A stretch of DNA of 40,107 nt from a virus. Below the pieces are notes generated by a model. The model saw only the letters and a list, made by a program, of their open reading frames with translations. It was not told the origin of the DNA and did no database searches. Positions 1-6,748 of this stretch are shown in pieces. The DNA lies in IMG/VR virus record IMGVR_UViG_3300046517_001329, positions 1 through 40,107 of that record; one strand, 5' to 3'. The position numbers were made by a program, and so were the translations under genes. Positions within the stretch are counted from its first letter, which is position 1, and each line of letters begins with the position of its first letter.

Positions 1-420
1 GTTGACGAAGATCAGGCCCAGCTTTGGCGCGATGGCGGCAACGGTGGACGATCGGCGGACGAATGCCCGCGGCAGGAAGGCTTGAATGATCTCGTCTTTG
101 ATCTGGTCGCGTTCTTTCTTGTAGACCTTGCGCATTTGCTCGGCCTCGATCTCTTCGACCTTCTCTTTGACGGCATCACGTACAACGCTGCCCGGCAAAA
201 TGCGCTCTTCCTTGCGGGCGCTGATCAGCAGGAAGTCGCCGCTGACGTGCACCAATGGAGCGTCTTCGCCCTTACCGATCGGAGCCATAAAGCCGTAGGT
301 GCTCAGTTCCTGGTTGGCGCAGGCCCGCGCCTGTTTGGTGGTCAGTGCGGTTTCCAACGCCTCGGCATCAAAAGGCAGATCTTGGGTCAGGCGATAGGGC
401 AAGAGGTTTTTGAAAAACAT
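1..420 (-). CDS. rdgC: Recombination-associated protein RdgC, N-terminal 140 residues (runs off the left edge)
   Basis: Reading the - strand from an ATG at 420 gives an open frame of 140 codons to the window edge, starting [20 protein letters not shown]. The later stretch around residues 85-125 ([20 protein letters not shown], then [20 protein letters not shown]) is the conserved RdgC core known from Pseudomonas. RdgC is a toroidal, sequence-independent dsDNA-binding protein that limits RecA filament formation. Full-length RdgC is about 300 residues, so roughly half is missing only because the window stops. AAGGA lies about 6 bases before the ATG. It diverges from the + strand gene at 657. 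Pseudomonas prophages often carry an rdgC copy near the lysogeny module; whether this one is phage or flanking chromosomal DNA cannot be settled from one end. Confidence 0.9.
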   Translation of the reverse strand, partial: MFFKNLLPYRLTQDLPFDAEALETALTTKQARACANQELSTYGFMAPIGKGEDAPLVHVSGDFLLISARKEERILPGSVVRDAVKEKVEEIEAEQMRKVYKKERDQIKDEIIQAFLPRAFVRRSSTVAAIAPKLGLIFVN

Positions 421-505
421 GCTGTTTCCTTACTGATGGGGCTGCATGGCGTTGATTGCGCACGAGCTGGAACAGGAAACAGTCGCCTATCGGTGGGGTC
501 TGCTT

Positions 506-538
506 CTGTCCGTCCGGTCCGTAATGATCCCCGGACAG
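506..538. promoter_or_regulatory. Inverted repeat in the rdgC upstream region
   Basis: CTGTCCG (506-512) and CGGACAG (532-538) are perfect 7-base inverted arms about 20 bases apart, in the non-coding stretch between divergent rdgC and the gene at 657. It would lie in the rdgC leader or operator region. No function is assigned; a chance dyad is possible. Confidence 0.3.
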
Positions 539-594
539 CTCTGTGTGCGGCTCGCTTTTCCAGGCCGGGAAGAGTAAACAGGTTTGGCAAAGTT

Positions 595-611
595 TAATAG
601 CGTTTTTATGG
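595..611 (-). repeat. 17-base element identical to one at 17784-17800
   Basis: TAATAGCGTTTTTATGG here is the exact reverse complement of 17784-17800. Its core (AACGCTATT on the - strand) also sits just upstream of the repeated early promoters near 3153 and 15865. It lies between divergent rdgC and the regulator-like gene at 657, where an operator would be expected. A TTGGCA hexamer at 584-589 could be the -35 of a weak rightward promoter overlapping it. Confidence 0.4.
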
Positions 612-656
612 GGTTGCGCGTAAATTACCCGTGGATTTACCAATGGAATCTTGAGC

Positions 657-1133
657 ATGAACCTAGAAGTGTTTGAAGGCGCCAGCACCGCGAGGGAAGC
701 GGTTGACGCCGGTAAGCGGGCACGACAGCAGCGATTTAGTTTGTATGCAGACCTGCACAGCCCAAGGGGGATGCGCGCGTTGCTGGCGCATTTGCCCGAG
801 GCGGAATGCCATGCCGTCGCCAACCAGATCACCCAGGCGATGCAAGCCAAGGGTGGGTTCCCTGAGTACTTGGCTCGCAAGGTCGAAGAGGCTACTGGCC
901 TGCCTTTCGGCTACTTGGACCAGCCTTATCCATACCCGGAATTGCGCGCATCGCTGTATCGCGCAAAGCGGCTGAAACGCATGGCAGATGCGCGCGGTGA
1001 GGGGGTGCCGGGCGTTGTGGGAAAGCGCAATTTTGAACAGCTTGAACAGGCCTGTTTAGGCCTTAGAGGTGTTTCAGAAGCCTTCTACCAAAAGACGATG
1101 GGGAAGCTGAAAAAGCTCCCTCGGGAAGACTGA
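657..1133 (+). CDS. Small regulator-like protein (degenerate XRE-type C-terminal signature)
   Basis: 158-residue soluble protein. Residues about 70-85 read LARKVEEATGLPFGYLDQP, which resembles the end of phage XRE repressor HTH domains (pattern aRKIE..lGLP.GWLD). The first helices of a normal HTH are not obvious, so DNA binding is an inference. The C-terminus is basic (GKLKKLPRED). ATG 657 is preferred: GGA at 644-646 is about 10 bases upstream, and a TTG at 651 in the same frame is the alternative. It is divergent from rdgC and followed by a strong terminator, the position of a Cro-like or immunity-region gene. An unrelated conserved phage protein is equally possible. Confidence 0.6.
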   Translation: MNLEVFEGASTAREAVDAGKRARQQRFSLYADLHSPRGMRALLAHLPEAECHAVANQITQAMQAKGGFPEYLARKVEEATGLPFGYLDQPYPYPELRASLYRAKRLKRMADARGEGVPGVVGKRNFEQLEQACLGLRGVSEAFYQKTMGKLKKLPRED

Positions 1134-1145
1134 GTGGAGGGGGGA

Positions 1146-1161
1146 CTGTTCAAACGAACAG
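1146..1161. promoter_or_regulatory. LexA-like box CTGTTCAAACGAACAG
   Basis: CTG-N10-CAG with perfect 6-base arms (CTGTTC/GAACAG), the geometry of gammaproteobacterial LexA sites. The inner bases differ from the usual TATATATATA, so a phage repressor operator is an alternative. A good -10 hexamer (TACAAT, 1166-1171) follows immediately, so occupancy would block that promoter. Confidence 0.5.
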
Positions 1162-1177
1162 TATTTACAATGTCCGG

Positions 1178-1303
1178 GGATACGGGATTAATTGGCTGGC
1201 ACTGAGCCTGTATGGTATACAGCGCCCAGCTTATCCCGTGAATCACCGAATTAGAGGCAAAAAAAAAGAACCCGGTCCGCCTGCAAGCGAAGGTTCTTTT
1301 TTT
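1178..1303 (+). ncRNA. Candidate small structured RNA ending at the 1261 terminator
   Basis: No gene covers 1134-1607. From a possible start 7 bases after TACAAT (1166-1171), the stretch 1180-1236 can fold on itself: GGGAT...ATCCC outer arms, GCTGG (1195-1199) with CCAGC (1226-1230), and CTGTAT/ATACAG (1208-1213/1217-1222) inside. It then ends in the terminator at 1261-1303. That would give an RNA of about 125 bases controlled by the LexA-like box. The -35 is poor, so this is a proposal; the inner dyad CTGTATGGTATACAG could instead be a DNA operator. Confidence 0.25.
1261..1303. terminator. Strong bidirectional rho-independent terminator
   Basis: AAAAAAAGAACC (1261-1272) pairs with GGTTCTTTTTTT (1292-1303) around a 19-base loop. 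The A-tract on one side and T-tract on the other make it usable in both directions. It closes the unit containing the gene at 657. Confidence 0.85.
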
Positions 1304-1413
1304 CACACTACCGATGCTTAAGCCCTTTGCACCACTAAGCCTTCCATGCTTTAGGCCTGCTTTTTGTCAAAGCTTTCAGCCGTGGATTATCGACACACTC
1401 CCTAGAAACGTCT

Positions 1414-1459
1414 GGAGATGTGACGCATCGCCTCAAAAAACAGGAGATGTGAAGCATCG
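1414..1459. promoter_or_regulatory. Tandem 17-base operator-like repeats upstream of the replication-type gene
   Basis: GGAGATGTGACGCATCG (1414-1430) and GGAGATGTGAAGCATCG (1443-1459) differ at one base and are 29 bases apart. Each contains a short dyad GATG-N5-CATC. A CATAAT -10 hexamer at 1474-1479 lies just downstream with no recognisable -35, so the repeats could bind an activator or repressor of the gene at 1608, or act as initiator iterons. Confidence 0.5.
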
Positions 1460-1489
1460 TGCCCCGACTTTACCATAATTGCCCCCATA

Positions 1490-1511
1490 GCAAAGCCTCC
1501 CATGGCTTTGC
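1490..1511. other. 8-bp hairpin in the leader of the gene at 1608
   Basis: GCAAAGCC (1490-1497) and GGCTTTGC (1504-1511) form a perfect stem with a 6-base loop, followed by AATCATTCTTTTT. It could be a weak terminator/attenuator or a leader structure. Apart from this, the repeats and the terminator, 1304-1607 shows no gene. Confidence 0.4.
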
Positions 1512-1607
1512 AATCATTCTTTTTGCGAGCTTTTCAGGGCATTCACGCCTTTTCCGCGCAATCAGTCCGTATTTTGCTCATGCAGCCTGCCTAACAGGGG
1601 GGTGCTG

Positions 1608-2702
1608 ATGAGCATCATTCGCGCCGCACGTAAAAACCAGTTCTACATCCTGCCCACGCCCACGATCGAAGATGACCGCTTGAGCTGGGAAGCTCGCGGC
1701 ATGCTCGTGTACCTGCTGAGCAAGCAAGACAACTGGACGGTGCAGATCAAAGACCTGATTAACCGCACCAAAAATGCGATCGGGAAGTCGTCCGGTCGGG
1801 ACAAGGTGTACAGCGTCCTCAAAGAACTGCAAATGGCCGGTTACATTGTCCGTCGGTACGATCGACAGGGCGGCGTGTTCCAGGGGATGACCTACGAAGT
1901 ATCGGAAATCCCGGATCTAGACGCTGGCGCCGCGTTCATCGCCAGTCAGAAAAAGGGCAAGGATCAACCGTTTACGGATTTGCCGGAAATGGTGCCTCCG
2001 GGTGCGGATTCACCGAATACGGCTCAGCCGGATCCGGTTAAGCCCGACGCATTAGTTAATAATAAACAAGCAGTTAACATTGAAAAAGCAGTCAAAAATC
2101 TCACAGCCGACCCTGTAGGAGCGAAATCAGCGCCATCAGCCGCCACGCCCCTGAATCCACTGGGTTCTGCTGTAGGAGCGAACGACGACAGTTCGCTGAG
2201 TGCCGATGATCGCAAGGCGCTGTCGCTGGCGCCGGACAACTACCCGCAGAGCCCAGCCAGCAAAACCTTTTCCGCCTGGCTAGCGTATGCCATCGCCTTC
2301 AATGCCAAGTACCGCCAGTGGCCGATCTACAACGCCACCATCGGCGGGCAGATGGCCAAGCTGGTCGCCCGCATTGGTCAGGACATAGCGCCCCTCACGG
2401 CCCGGTTTTACGTCGAAGCCGTCAAGACGCCCGCCATTGCAGACAACTGCCACCCGATCGCCTCCCTGCTGCGCCACTGCGAATCCTACGTGGTGAAAGC
2501 CCAAGCACACGAGAAGCAGCGCGTTCGCCGCGCTGATGCCGAAAAGGCTGTGGCAGCCGCTGCCAACACAGCACCTATTCAAGTCGCGCCGCCCGCAGCA
2601 AAGGCTGGCGCTAAGTCCGAAATTACCGACGTTGCCAAACAGGCCCGAGAACAACTCGGGAAGCTGGTGGGCGGCGATTTTAAAAACCGACTGACCGCGT
2701 AG
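1608..2702 (+). CDS. Phage replication-type helix-turn-helix protein
   Basis: 364 residues. Residues 1-100 form a winged-helix-like domain beginning MSIIRAARKNQFYILPTPTI, with LSWEARGMLVYLLSKQDNWT and a wing near GGVFQGMTYEV. This is the N-terminal pattern of phage replication O-like or helix-turn-helix DNA-binding proteins. Residues about 110-205 are a low-complexity Ala/Pro/Asp linker that contains two REP-like DNA fragments (2111-2201). Residues about 215-300 form a second folded region (SKTFSAWLAYAIAFNAKYRQ onward), and the tail is Ala-rich. ATG 1608 is chosen because AGGGGGG lies just upstream; a GTG at 1602 is in frame. An origin-binding initiator is inferred from position and domain type. 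No helicase or loader gene is recognised beside it. Confidence 0.7.
   Translation: MSIIRAARKNQFYILPTPTIEDDRLSWEARGMLVYLLSKQDNWTVQIKDLINRTKNAIGKSSGRDKVYSVLKELQMAGYIVRRYDRQGGVFQGMTYEVSEIPDLDAGAAFIASQKKGKDQPFTDLPEMVPPGADSPNTAQPDPVKPDALVNNKQAVNIEKAVKNLTADPVGAKSAPSAATPLNPLGSAVGANDDSSLSADDRKALSLAPDNYPQSPASKTFSAWLAYAIAFNAKYRQWPIYNATIGGQMAKLVARIGQDIAPLTARFYVEAVKTPAIADNCHPIASLLRHCESYVVKAQAHEKQRVRRADAEKAVAAAANTAPIQVAPPAAKAGAKSEITDVAKQAREQLGKLVGGDFKNRLTA
2111..2201 (+). repeat. Two REP-like fragments inside the linker of the replication-type gene
   Basis: CTGTAGGAGCGAA occurs near 2112 and again near 2170. The second is followed by a dyad GAGCGAAC...GTTCGCT. Pseudomonas fluorescens-group REP elements have the form TGTAGGAGCGAGC with a GCTCGCG arm. 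Both copies lie in the disordered linker and keep the reading frame. This suggests host REP sequence became coding DNA; two chance matches cannot be excluded. Confidence 0.4.
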
Positions 2703-2713
2703 GGGTGGTGAGC

Positions 2714-3130
2714 ATGGCAATGGACGGAAGAAGCAAGACCAAGGGCGAACAGCGTTGGCATGACACGGTGGCTGACGTGTGTGGGTGCATCTGCTGCATC
2801 TTGGATGGCAGGCCGCGCAATTACGAGGAAGAGCCGTATGTGTCGATCCACCACTGTGACGGGCGCACCAAGAAGCACGCTCACTGGTACGTGCTACCGC
2901 TGTGCGGAGGGCATCACCAGGAAGGGCGTGGCGCTCCTGGGCTACTGGCGGTGCACGGGAACAAGGCCCGGTTCATCGCCGAGTATGCACGGGAGATCGA
3001 GCTGGTTGAGATATGCACGCAGATGGTTGAAACCGCGGGCCGTGAGGTGCCTGTAGAGGTTCGGGCGCTTCTGGCCAAGTGGCACGCCAGCCAGCAGTAC
3101 CGGGATCATCAGAACGAAGCGGCAGCCTAA
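2714..3130 (+). CDS. Ref-like RecA-dependent nuclease (P1 Ref / HNH type)
   Basis: 138 residues. The block HHCDGRTKKHAHWYVLPLCG followed by GHH, around residues 40-65, is the conserved metal-binding/HNH-like core of the phage P1 Ref family (recombination enhancement function, a RecA-dependent endonuclease). CGCICC near residue 21 adds a cysteine cluster. Known Ref cuts DNA at RecA-coated displacement loops; the same role is inferred here. ATG 2714 follows AGGGG at 2701-2705; GTG codons at 2705 and 2708 are alternatives. It is 11 bases after the replication-type gene and probably co-transcribed. With RdgC nearby, the phage encodes both a RecA antagonist and a RecA-dependent nuclease. Confidence 0.8.
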   Translation: MAMDGRSKTKGEQRWHDTVADVCGCICCILDGRPRNYEEEPYVSIHHCDGRTKKHAHWYVLPLCGGHHQEGRGAPGLLAVHGNKARFIAEYAREIELVEICTQMVETAGREVPVEVRALLAKWHASQQYRDHQNEAAA

Positions 3131-3142
3131 AAGCGGCGTATC

Positions 3143-3194
3143 ACAAAAACATACAAACGCTATTGTGATATTGTGATGTTGTGTCATTATGTCG
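3143..3194 (+). promoter_or_regulatory. Repeated early promoter, copy 1
   Basis: TTGTGA (3163-3168), 16 bases, CATTAT (3185-3190), then GTCG. Near-identical sequences occur at 12585-12635 and 15847-15902. The upstream flank carries AAACGCTATT and a TCACAA/TTGTGA dyad (3141-3168). The expected start of transcription is near 3197. The ATG inside CATTATGTCG is part of the promoter, so translation should begin at 3225, 35 bases after the -10. Confidence 0.75.
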
Positions 3195-3224
3195 TGGACG
3201 GTTAACCAGTCCAGGGCTCAGACG

Positions 3225-3584
3225 ATGAATTCTCCGCAGTTTTTGGTGATAAGCCGGTTCGCAGCAGGTGTCTTGCTCGACCGGCTTCGATTCCTGTCCT
3301 CCCCGCAAGTGATGCTTGAAACCTTCGAAGCGGCTGAAGAGCCGTTTTTCAGCGCCGACGTTTGGGCGCTGGCTGCTACCGATCTGGTGCAGCGTTTGGA
3401 GGCCGGGCAGGCGGTGGAGGTGGGGCGCACTAACGCGGTGATTCTGGTCGAGGCCCTTGAAGGCAGCAGTTTGGGATCAGCAGGCAAGACCGGGCGGCAG
3501 GAAGTTGCCGCGCTGCTGGCGCAACGGCTGAAACCGTTCATAGGGCGTCGGGTGAGTTTGGATATCCCCCACGCCAACGACTGA
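3225..3584 (+). CDS. Small phage protein of unknown function, first gene of early operon 1
   Basis: 119 residues with no recognised domain. The N-terminal half is hydrophobic/amphipathic without a signal peptide; there is a Gly/Ser/Arg-rich segment near residues 82-95 (GSSLGSAGKTGRQEV) and a positively charged helix after it. An in-frame ATG at 3189 lies inside the promoter repeat and would precede the transcription start, so 3225 is used although its ribosome site is weak. It is immediately downstream of promoter copy 1. Confidence 0.65.
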   Translation: MNSPQFLVISRFAAGVLLDRLRFLSSPQVMLETFEAAEEPFFSADVWALAATDLVQRLEAGQAVEVGRTNAVILVEALEGSSLGSAGKTGRQEVAALLAQRLKPFIGRRVSLDIPHAND

Positions 3585-3615
3585 TTTTCACGAGTGTGAA
3601 GTAGGGAGTAACACT

Positions 3616-4386
3616 ATGTGTGCAGCGAGAAGTAAGACGCTTGAAGAGGTGCTGACAGAGCATGTCAAAGCCTTTTCCAGCAGCGACCGGCCCGGCGAGA
3701 TCATCAAGACCTGCTTGGATCGGTTGTTTACCGATGCGATCCGGGATGTGTTCAGCCCTCACGGCACGTTCAGCAGTACGGTGCGCGATGAGATTGCCAA
3801 GGCCTTGCCTTCGAACATTTCGAAGTTGATGGACCTGCCGCGCTACAACGATCTAATCGGCAAGGCGCTCAAAGACCGCTGGATGGATGCGGGCGTGACC
3901 GGCGACATGCTCCGTCGCGCCGAAAAGGCGATCGATGAAGTCCTGCACGACGACGTGCTCCCGGAGTTCATCAGCCTGAATCAGCTGCTTGAGGCGTTCG
4001 TCGAGGTCCATGAGGAAAAGGCGAGCGAAAAGGGCTGGCATGTACCGCACATCACCATCAACGAAGCCGGTGGTGATCGTGCGCGCTATGTCCACGTTCT
4101 CTTCGACCCTGAGCCAGAAATCAATTACCGCGACCGCAACAAGCTGCGCGAGCGCACTCGATCTGAAACGGATTACGCCAACCGCCTGAGCGTGCGAATC
4201 ACGGGCCACAACGACCGCGGGCACGAGTACGGAGAGGTCTACAGCGCGCTGCTGGACGGCCAGCCGATCGGGCGGAATTTTGGCATGACGTCGAAGTGGC
4301 AACGGCAGATTGCTGCCCTGTATTTCGGCGGCGCCAAGCTGATCATCGACTGCCGCGAAGAAGACTTCACCTACCACCTCGGCTAA
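3616..4386 (+). CDS. Hypothetical phage protein adjacent to NdpA
   Basis: 256 residues, acidic and charged, no family recognised. The N-terminal ~110 residues are predicted helical, and the C-terminal half has alternating beta-type strands (YVHVLFDPEPEINYRDRNKL, and YGEVYSALLDGQ). A strong ribosome site, GGGAG, precedes ATG 3616. It follows the 3225 gene by 31 bases and is separated from ndpA by a GC-rich hairpin. Co-expression with NdpA is the only functional hint. Confidence 0.7.
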   Translation: MCAARSKTLEEVLTEHVKAFSSSDRPGEIIKTCLDRLFTDAIRDVFSPHGTFSSTVRDEIAKALPSNISKLMDLPRYNDLIGKALKDRWMDAGVTGDMLRRAEKAIDEVLHDDVLPEFISLNQLLEAFVEVHEEKASEKGWHVPHITINEAGGDRARYVHVLFDPEPEINYRDRNKLRERTRSETDYANRLSVRITGHNDRGHEYGEVYSALLDGQPIGRNFGMTSKWQRQIAALYFGGAKLIIDCREEDFTYHLG

Positions 4387-4392
4387 CCGCCT

Positions 4393-4420
4393 GCCGGCGT
4401 GCCGTTGGAGGTGCGCCGGC
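4393..4420. other. GC-rich hairpin upstream of ndpA/yejK
   Basis: GCCGGCG (4393-4399) and CGCCGGC (4414-4420) form a perfect 7-bp stem. No T-run follows, so it is not a classical terminator. A comparable hairpin lies just after the gene (5453-5482), so the nucleoid-protein gene is bracketed by structured DNA. Confidence 0.45.
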
Positions 4421-4437
4421 CTCTCAAGGAAAAGAAA

Positions 4438-5445
4438 ATGCCAATCCGTCACGCCACTGTGCACCTGATCGACAAAAAGCCCGATGGCACGCCTGCGGTG
4501 CTGCATGCCCGGGACACCGAACTGGCCGAGTCTGCCGCCATCGACAACATGCTGGGCGACCTCAACGAGAGCTACAACGCCAAACAGGGCAAGGCTTGGG
4601 GCTTTTTCCATGCCGAGTCTGGCGCGCATCCGTTCAGCGGCTGGCTGACGCAGTATCTGGCCGGCACCACCGGGTTTATTGAGTTCACCCGGGAAGCGGT
4701 CGAGCACCTTCAAAAGCTGATGGAAGAGTCGAACCTTTCGGTCGGTGGCCACGTCCTGTTTGTGCACTACGTGCAGGGCATGACCGACTACTTGGCGATC
4801 GCCTTGCTGCATCACAGCGACGGCGTGACCGTCACCGACCAGTTGGACGTTTCCCCGGCCCGTCATCTGGACCTGAGCCAGCTGCATCTCGCCGCGCGTA
4901 TCAATCTGTCTGAGTGGCAGGGCAACCTGAAGTCGAAGCAGTACATTTCGTTCATCAAGGGCAAGGGTGGGCGCCGCGCAACGGAGTACTTCCGCGACTT
5001 CATTGGCTGCCAGGAAGGTGTCGACGCACCGGGCGAAACCCGGACCCTGCTCAAAGCCTTCAGTGATTTTGTGGAAAGCGAGGATCTGCCGGAAGAGTCC
5101 GCCCGTGAGAAAACCCGCACGCTGGTGGACTACGCCACGAGCCAGGCCAAGCTGGGCGAACCCATGGGGCTGGAAGAGCTGTCGGAGCTGATCGACGAAG
5201 AGCGCCCGAAAGCCTTTTACGACCATATCCGCAACAAGGACTACGGCCTGTCGCCTGAGATCCCCGCCGACAAACGCACCCTCAACCAATTCCGCCGGTT
5301 CACCGCCCGCACCGAAGGCCTGTCGATCAGCTTCGAATCGCACCTGCTGGGCAACAAGGTCGAGTTTGACGAAGAGGGCGGCACCCTGACCCTGCGCGGT
5401 CTGCCGGTGGCGCTGATGGATCAACTGAAGCGCCGCAAGGCCTGA
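4438..5445 (+). CDS. yejK: Nucleoid-associated protein NdpA/YejK, phage copy
   Basis: 335 residues, the usual length of the family. The protein is collinear with Pseudomonas NdpA throughout: start [17 protein letters not shown], middle [18 protein letters not shown] and [20 protein letters not shown], and end [20 protein letters not shown]. NdpA/YejK is a cytoplasmic nucleoid-associated protein. The phage role (protecting or organising phage DNA, or displacing the host copy) is an inference. ATG 4438 follows AAGGAAAAG. The complete, host-like sequence between two hairpins and among unrelated phage genes suggests acquisition from a Pseudomonas chromosome. The alternative, that this is the chromosomal copy, is unlikely because phage genes flank it on both sides. 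Confidence 0.93.
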   Translation: MPIRHATVHLIDKKPDGTPAVLHARDTELAESAAIDNMLGDLNESYNAKQGKAWGFFHAESGAHPFSGWLTQYLAGTTGFIEFTREAVEHLQKLMEESNLSVGGHVLFVHYVQGMTDYLAIALLHHSDGVTVTDQLDVSPARHLDLSQLHLAARINLSEWQGNLKSKQYISFIKGKGGRRATEYFRDFIGCQEGVDAPGETRTLLKAFSDFVESEDLPEESAREKTRTLVDYATSQAKLGEPMGLEELSELIDEERPKAFYDHIRNKDYGLSPEIPADKRTLNQFRRFTARTEGLSISFESHLLGNKVEFDEEGGTLTLRGLPVALMDQLKRRKA

Positions 5446-5452
5446 TCACTGC

Positions 5453-5482
5453 GGCGCCGTCGTCCTGCTCGATGGCGGCGCC
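5453..5482. other. GC-rich hairpin downstream of ndpA/yejK
   Basis: GGCGCCG (5453-5459) pairs with CGGCGCC (5476-5482). It lacks a T-run. It lies 8 bases after the NdpA stop codon and mirrors the hairpin at 4393-4420. Confidence 0.45.
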
Positions 5483-5500
5483 TGAATGGAGAATTACCCC

Positions 5501-6118
5501 ATGGATAAGAACACCAAGATCCTGATCCCGGAAATCTCCGGCGAATGGACAGAGCGCCTGCGTTCGGGAAACACCAACATCTGGAACGCCTGCGAACACG
5601 GCAGACCGCACCGCAATGGCCTACCCGAAGTGCGTATGGACCCGCCCGAGGTTGGGCTTTACGCCGAACTGATCGATGGAGCCTGGTACTGGGTTTCTGG
5701 CTGTGGCAAGTGCAACGGTACTGGCGAGAGCTACAGCTATGTGGTGTGTGACAAACACAACGTTTGCTCACTGTGTGGCACTCATCGTTCGAAGCTAACC
5801 GGAACGGTATGGGGGCGTAGGGACGGATTCGCCTGTTCGCCTTGCCAGACCCGAGAAGATGCGGCAGCCAAAGCTGAGGCGTTGGCCAAGGTTGCGGAGA
5901 ATGAATATGACCCTTGGGACTATCGCTCGCAGGACGAATGTAAGTGCCCGCATTGCGCCACGGTTATCCACATTGAGGCCGAGGACTACGGTGATAAGAA
6001 AATGGACTGCGAAACATGCGGCGGTTTGTTCGATCTCGTTACCGAGTATTCAGTCACCTTCACCACAACAGTGATCGGCGAGCGAGTCACCGCTGAATTG
6101 GAGAGCTGCGATGTGTGA
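5501..6118 (+). CDS. Multi-cysteine zinc-ribbon phage protein
   Basis: 205 residues. Cysteine pairs suggest at least two zinc sites: CGKC near residue 69, a C...CSLC group near residues 83-91, CSPC near 113, and CPHC plus CETC near 147-170, the last two forming a classical zinc ribbon. CGKCNGTGES resembles a DnaJ-type CxxCxGxG half-site. DNA, RNA or protein binding cannot be distinguished. ATG 5501 has GGAG nine bases upstream; an in-frame ATG at 5486 has no ribosome site. Its 3' end overlaps the GntR-type gene by 8 bases. Confidence 0.7.
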   Translation: MDKNTKILIPEISGEWTERLRSGNTNIWNACEHGRPHRNGLPEVRMDPPEVGLYAELIDGAWYWVSGCGKCNGTGESYSYVVCDKHNVCSLCGTHRSKLTGTVWGRRDGFACSPCQTREDAAAKAEALAKVAENEYDPWDYRSQDECKCPHCATVIHIEAEDYGDKKMDCETCGGLFDLVTEYSVTFTTTVIGERVTAELESCDV

Positions 6119-6545
6119 AGTTTTGTCCAAAGCCCTGGGCCCGCGCCCTATTCGTCCTGATGGCCTGTTCATCGCACACCAGATCACCCAAGCCATCACC
6201 AGCGGCCTGTTACCGATCGGCACGAAGCTGAGCCAGCAATCCATCGCTGACCACTACGGCATCAGTCGCATGCCAGTGCGTGAAGCGTTGCGCTGTGTCC
6301 AGGCCAAGGGGCTTATCAACCACGTCCCAAACCATACTTCGGTAGTGATCGCCAGTAACGCTAGTGATGAATCGGAGTTGGCCAAGTCTCTGGCCCGCGA
6401 GGCGGTGCTACAGGCCCAGCTGAGCAGGGCTGTGCGGCTGCTGGAGAAATGCCGCCCACGCCTTGACCGCCCGAACGATTCATTGGAACCCACCGTCGCC
6501 GCTTTTTTGGCCGCGAATCAAGCGCATCAGTGTGGTGACCATTGA
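6111..6545 (+). CDS. Short GntR-type winged-helix regulator without effector domain
   Basis: 144 residues. Residues about 20-80 carry the GntR HTH signature: LPIGTKLSQQSIADHYGISR, then MPVREALRCVQAKGLI. Full GntR regulators have a C-terminal FCD or UTRA ligand domain; here only a ~65-residue tail (helical, Arg- and Leu-rich) follows. It may therefore act as a constitutive DNA-binding protein in the early operon. It overlaps both neighbours (ATG inside the previous gene's end, stop inside the next start), so it is translationally coupled. No target site was identified. Confidence 0.8.
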   Translation: MCEVLSKALGPRPIRPDGLFIAHQITQAITSGLLPIGTKLSQQSIADHYGISRMPVREALRCVQAKGLINHVPNHTSVVIASNASDESELAKSLAREAVLQAQLSRAVRLLEKCRPRLDRPNDSLEPTVAAFLAANQAHQCGDH

Positions 6546-6748
6546 ACCCGAGCAAGCCTAAGCGCACCTACCTGATCAGCTACAGCTTTGGGGGCGGCTT
6601 CGGCCGCTTCCATCACACGCGGGATACCGACGACGCTCCTACGTGGGAGCAAATCAAGTCGATGGAAAATCAACTCTCCGAACAACACAGCACGCCGTCC
6701 ATAGCCATCTTGACGGTCAGCCTCATAGGGAACAGCACTGATGAATAA
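6542..6748 (+). CDS. Small phage protein, TTG start
   Basis: 68 residues, no recognised family. It contains YLISYSFGGGFGRFHHTRDT, a strand plus Gly-rich turn, then an acidic helix. The frame has no ATG; TTG 6542 overlaps the preceding stop, with GGTGACC just upstream. Its own stop overlaps ATG 6741 of the next gene. The tight coupling on both sides is the main reason to call it real. Confidence 0.55.
   Translation: MNPSKPKRTYLISYSFGGGFGRFHHTRDTDDAPTWEQIKSMENQLSEQHSTPSIAILTVSLIGNSTDE

Noticed and set aside
1208-1222. CTGTATGGTATACAG as a second LexA box
   Set aside because: The spacing between CTG and CAG is 9 bases rather than 10, and it forms the inner stem of a larger fold.
3189-3224. An ATG in CATTATGTCG as the start of the 3225 gene (and likewise 15897 for the 15933 gene)
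   Set aside because: The same bases occur in all three promoter repeats, including copy 2 where the frame leads nowhere, and would precede the predicted transcription start.
3853-5424. A 523-codon - strand open frame over the 3616 and ndpA genes
   Set aside because: It is the complement of two genes with clear + strand coding character, one being unmistakable NdpA.
6636-6652. GCTCCTACGTGGGAGC as another REP-like fragment
   Set aside because: It lies in ordinary coding sequence with normal codon flow and only a short match, so chance is likelier.
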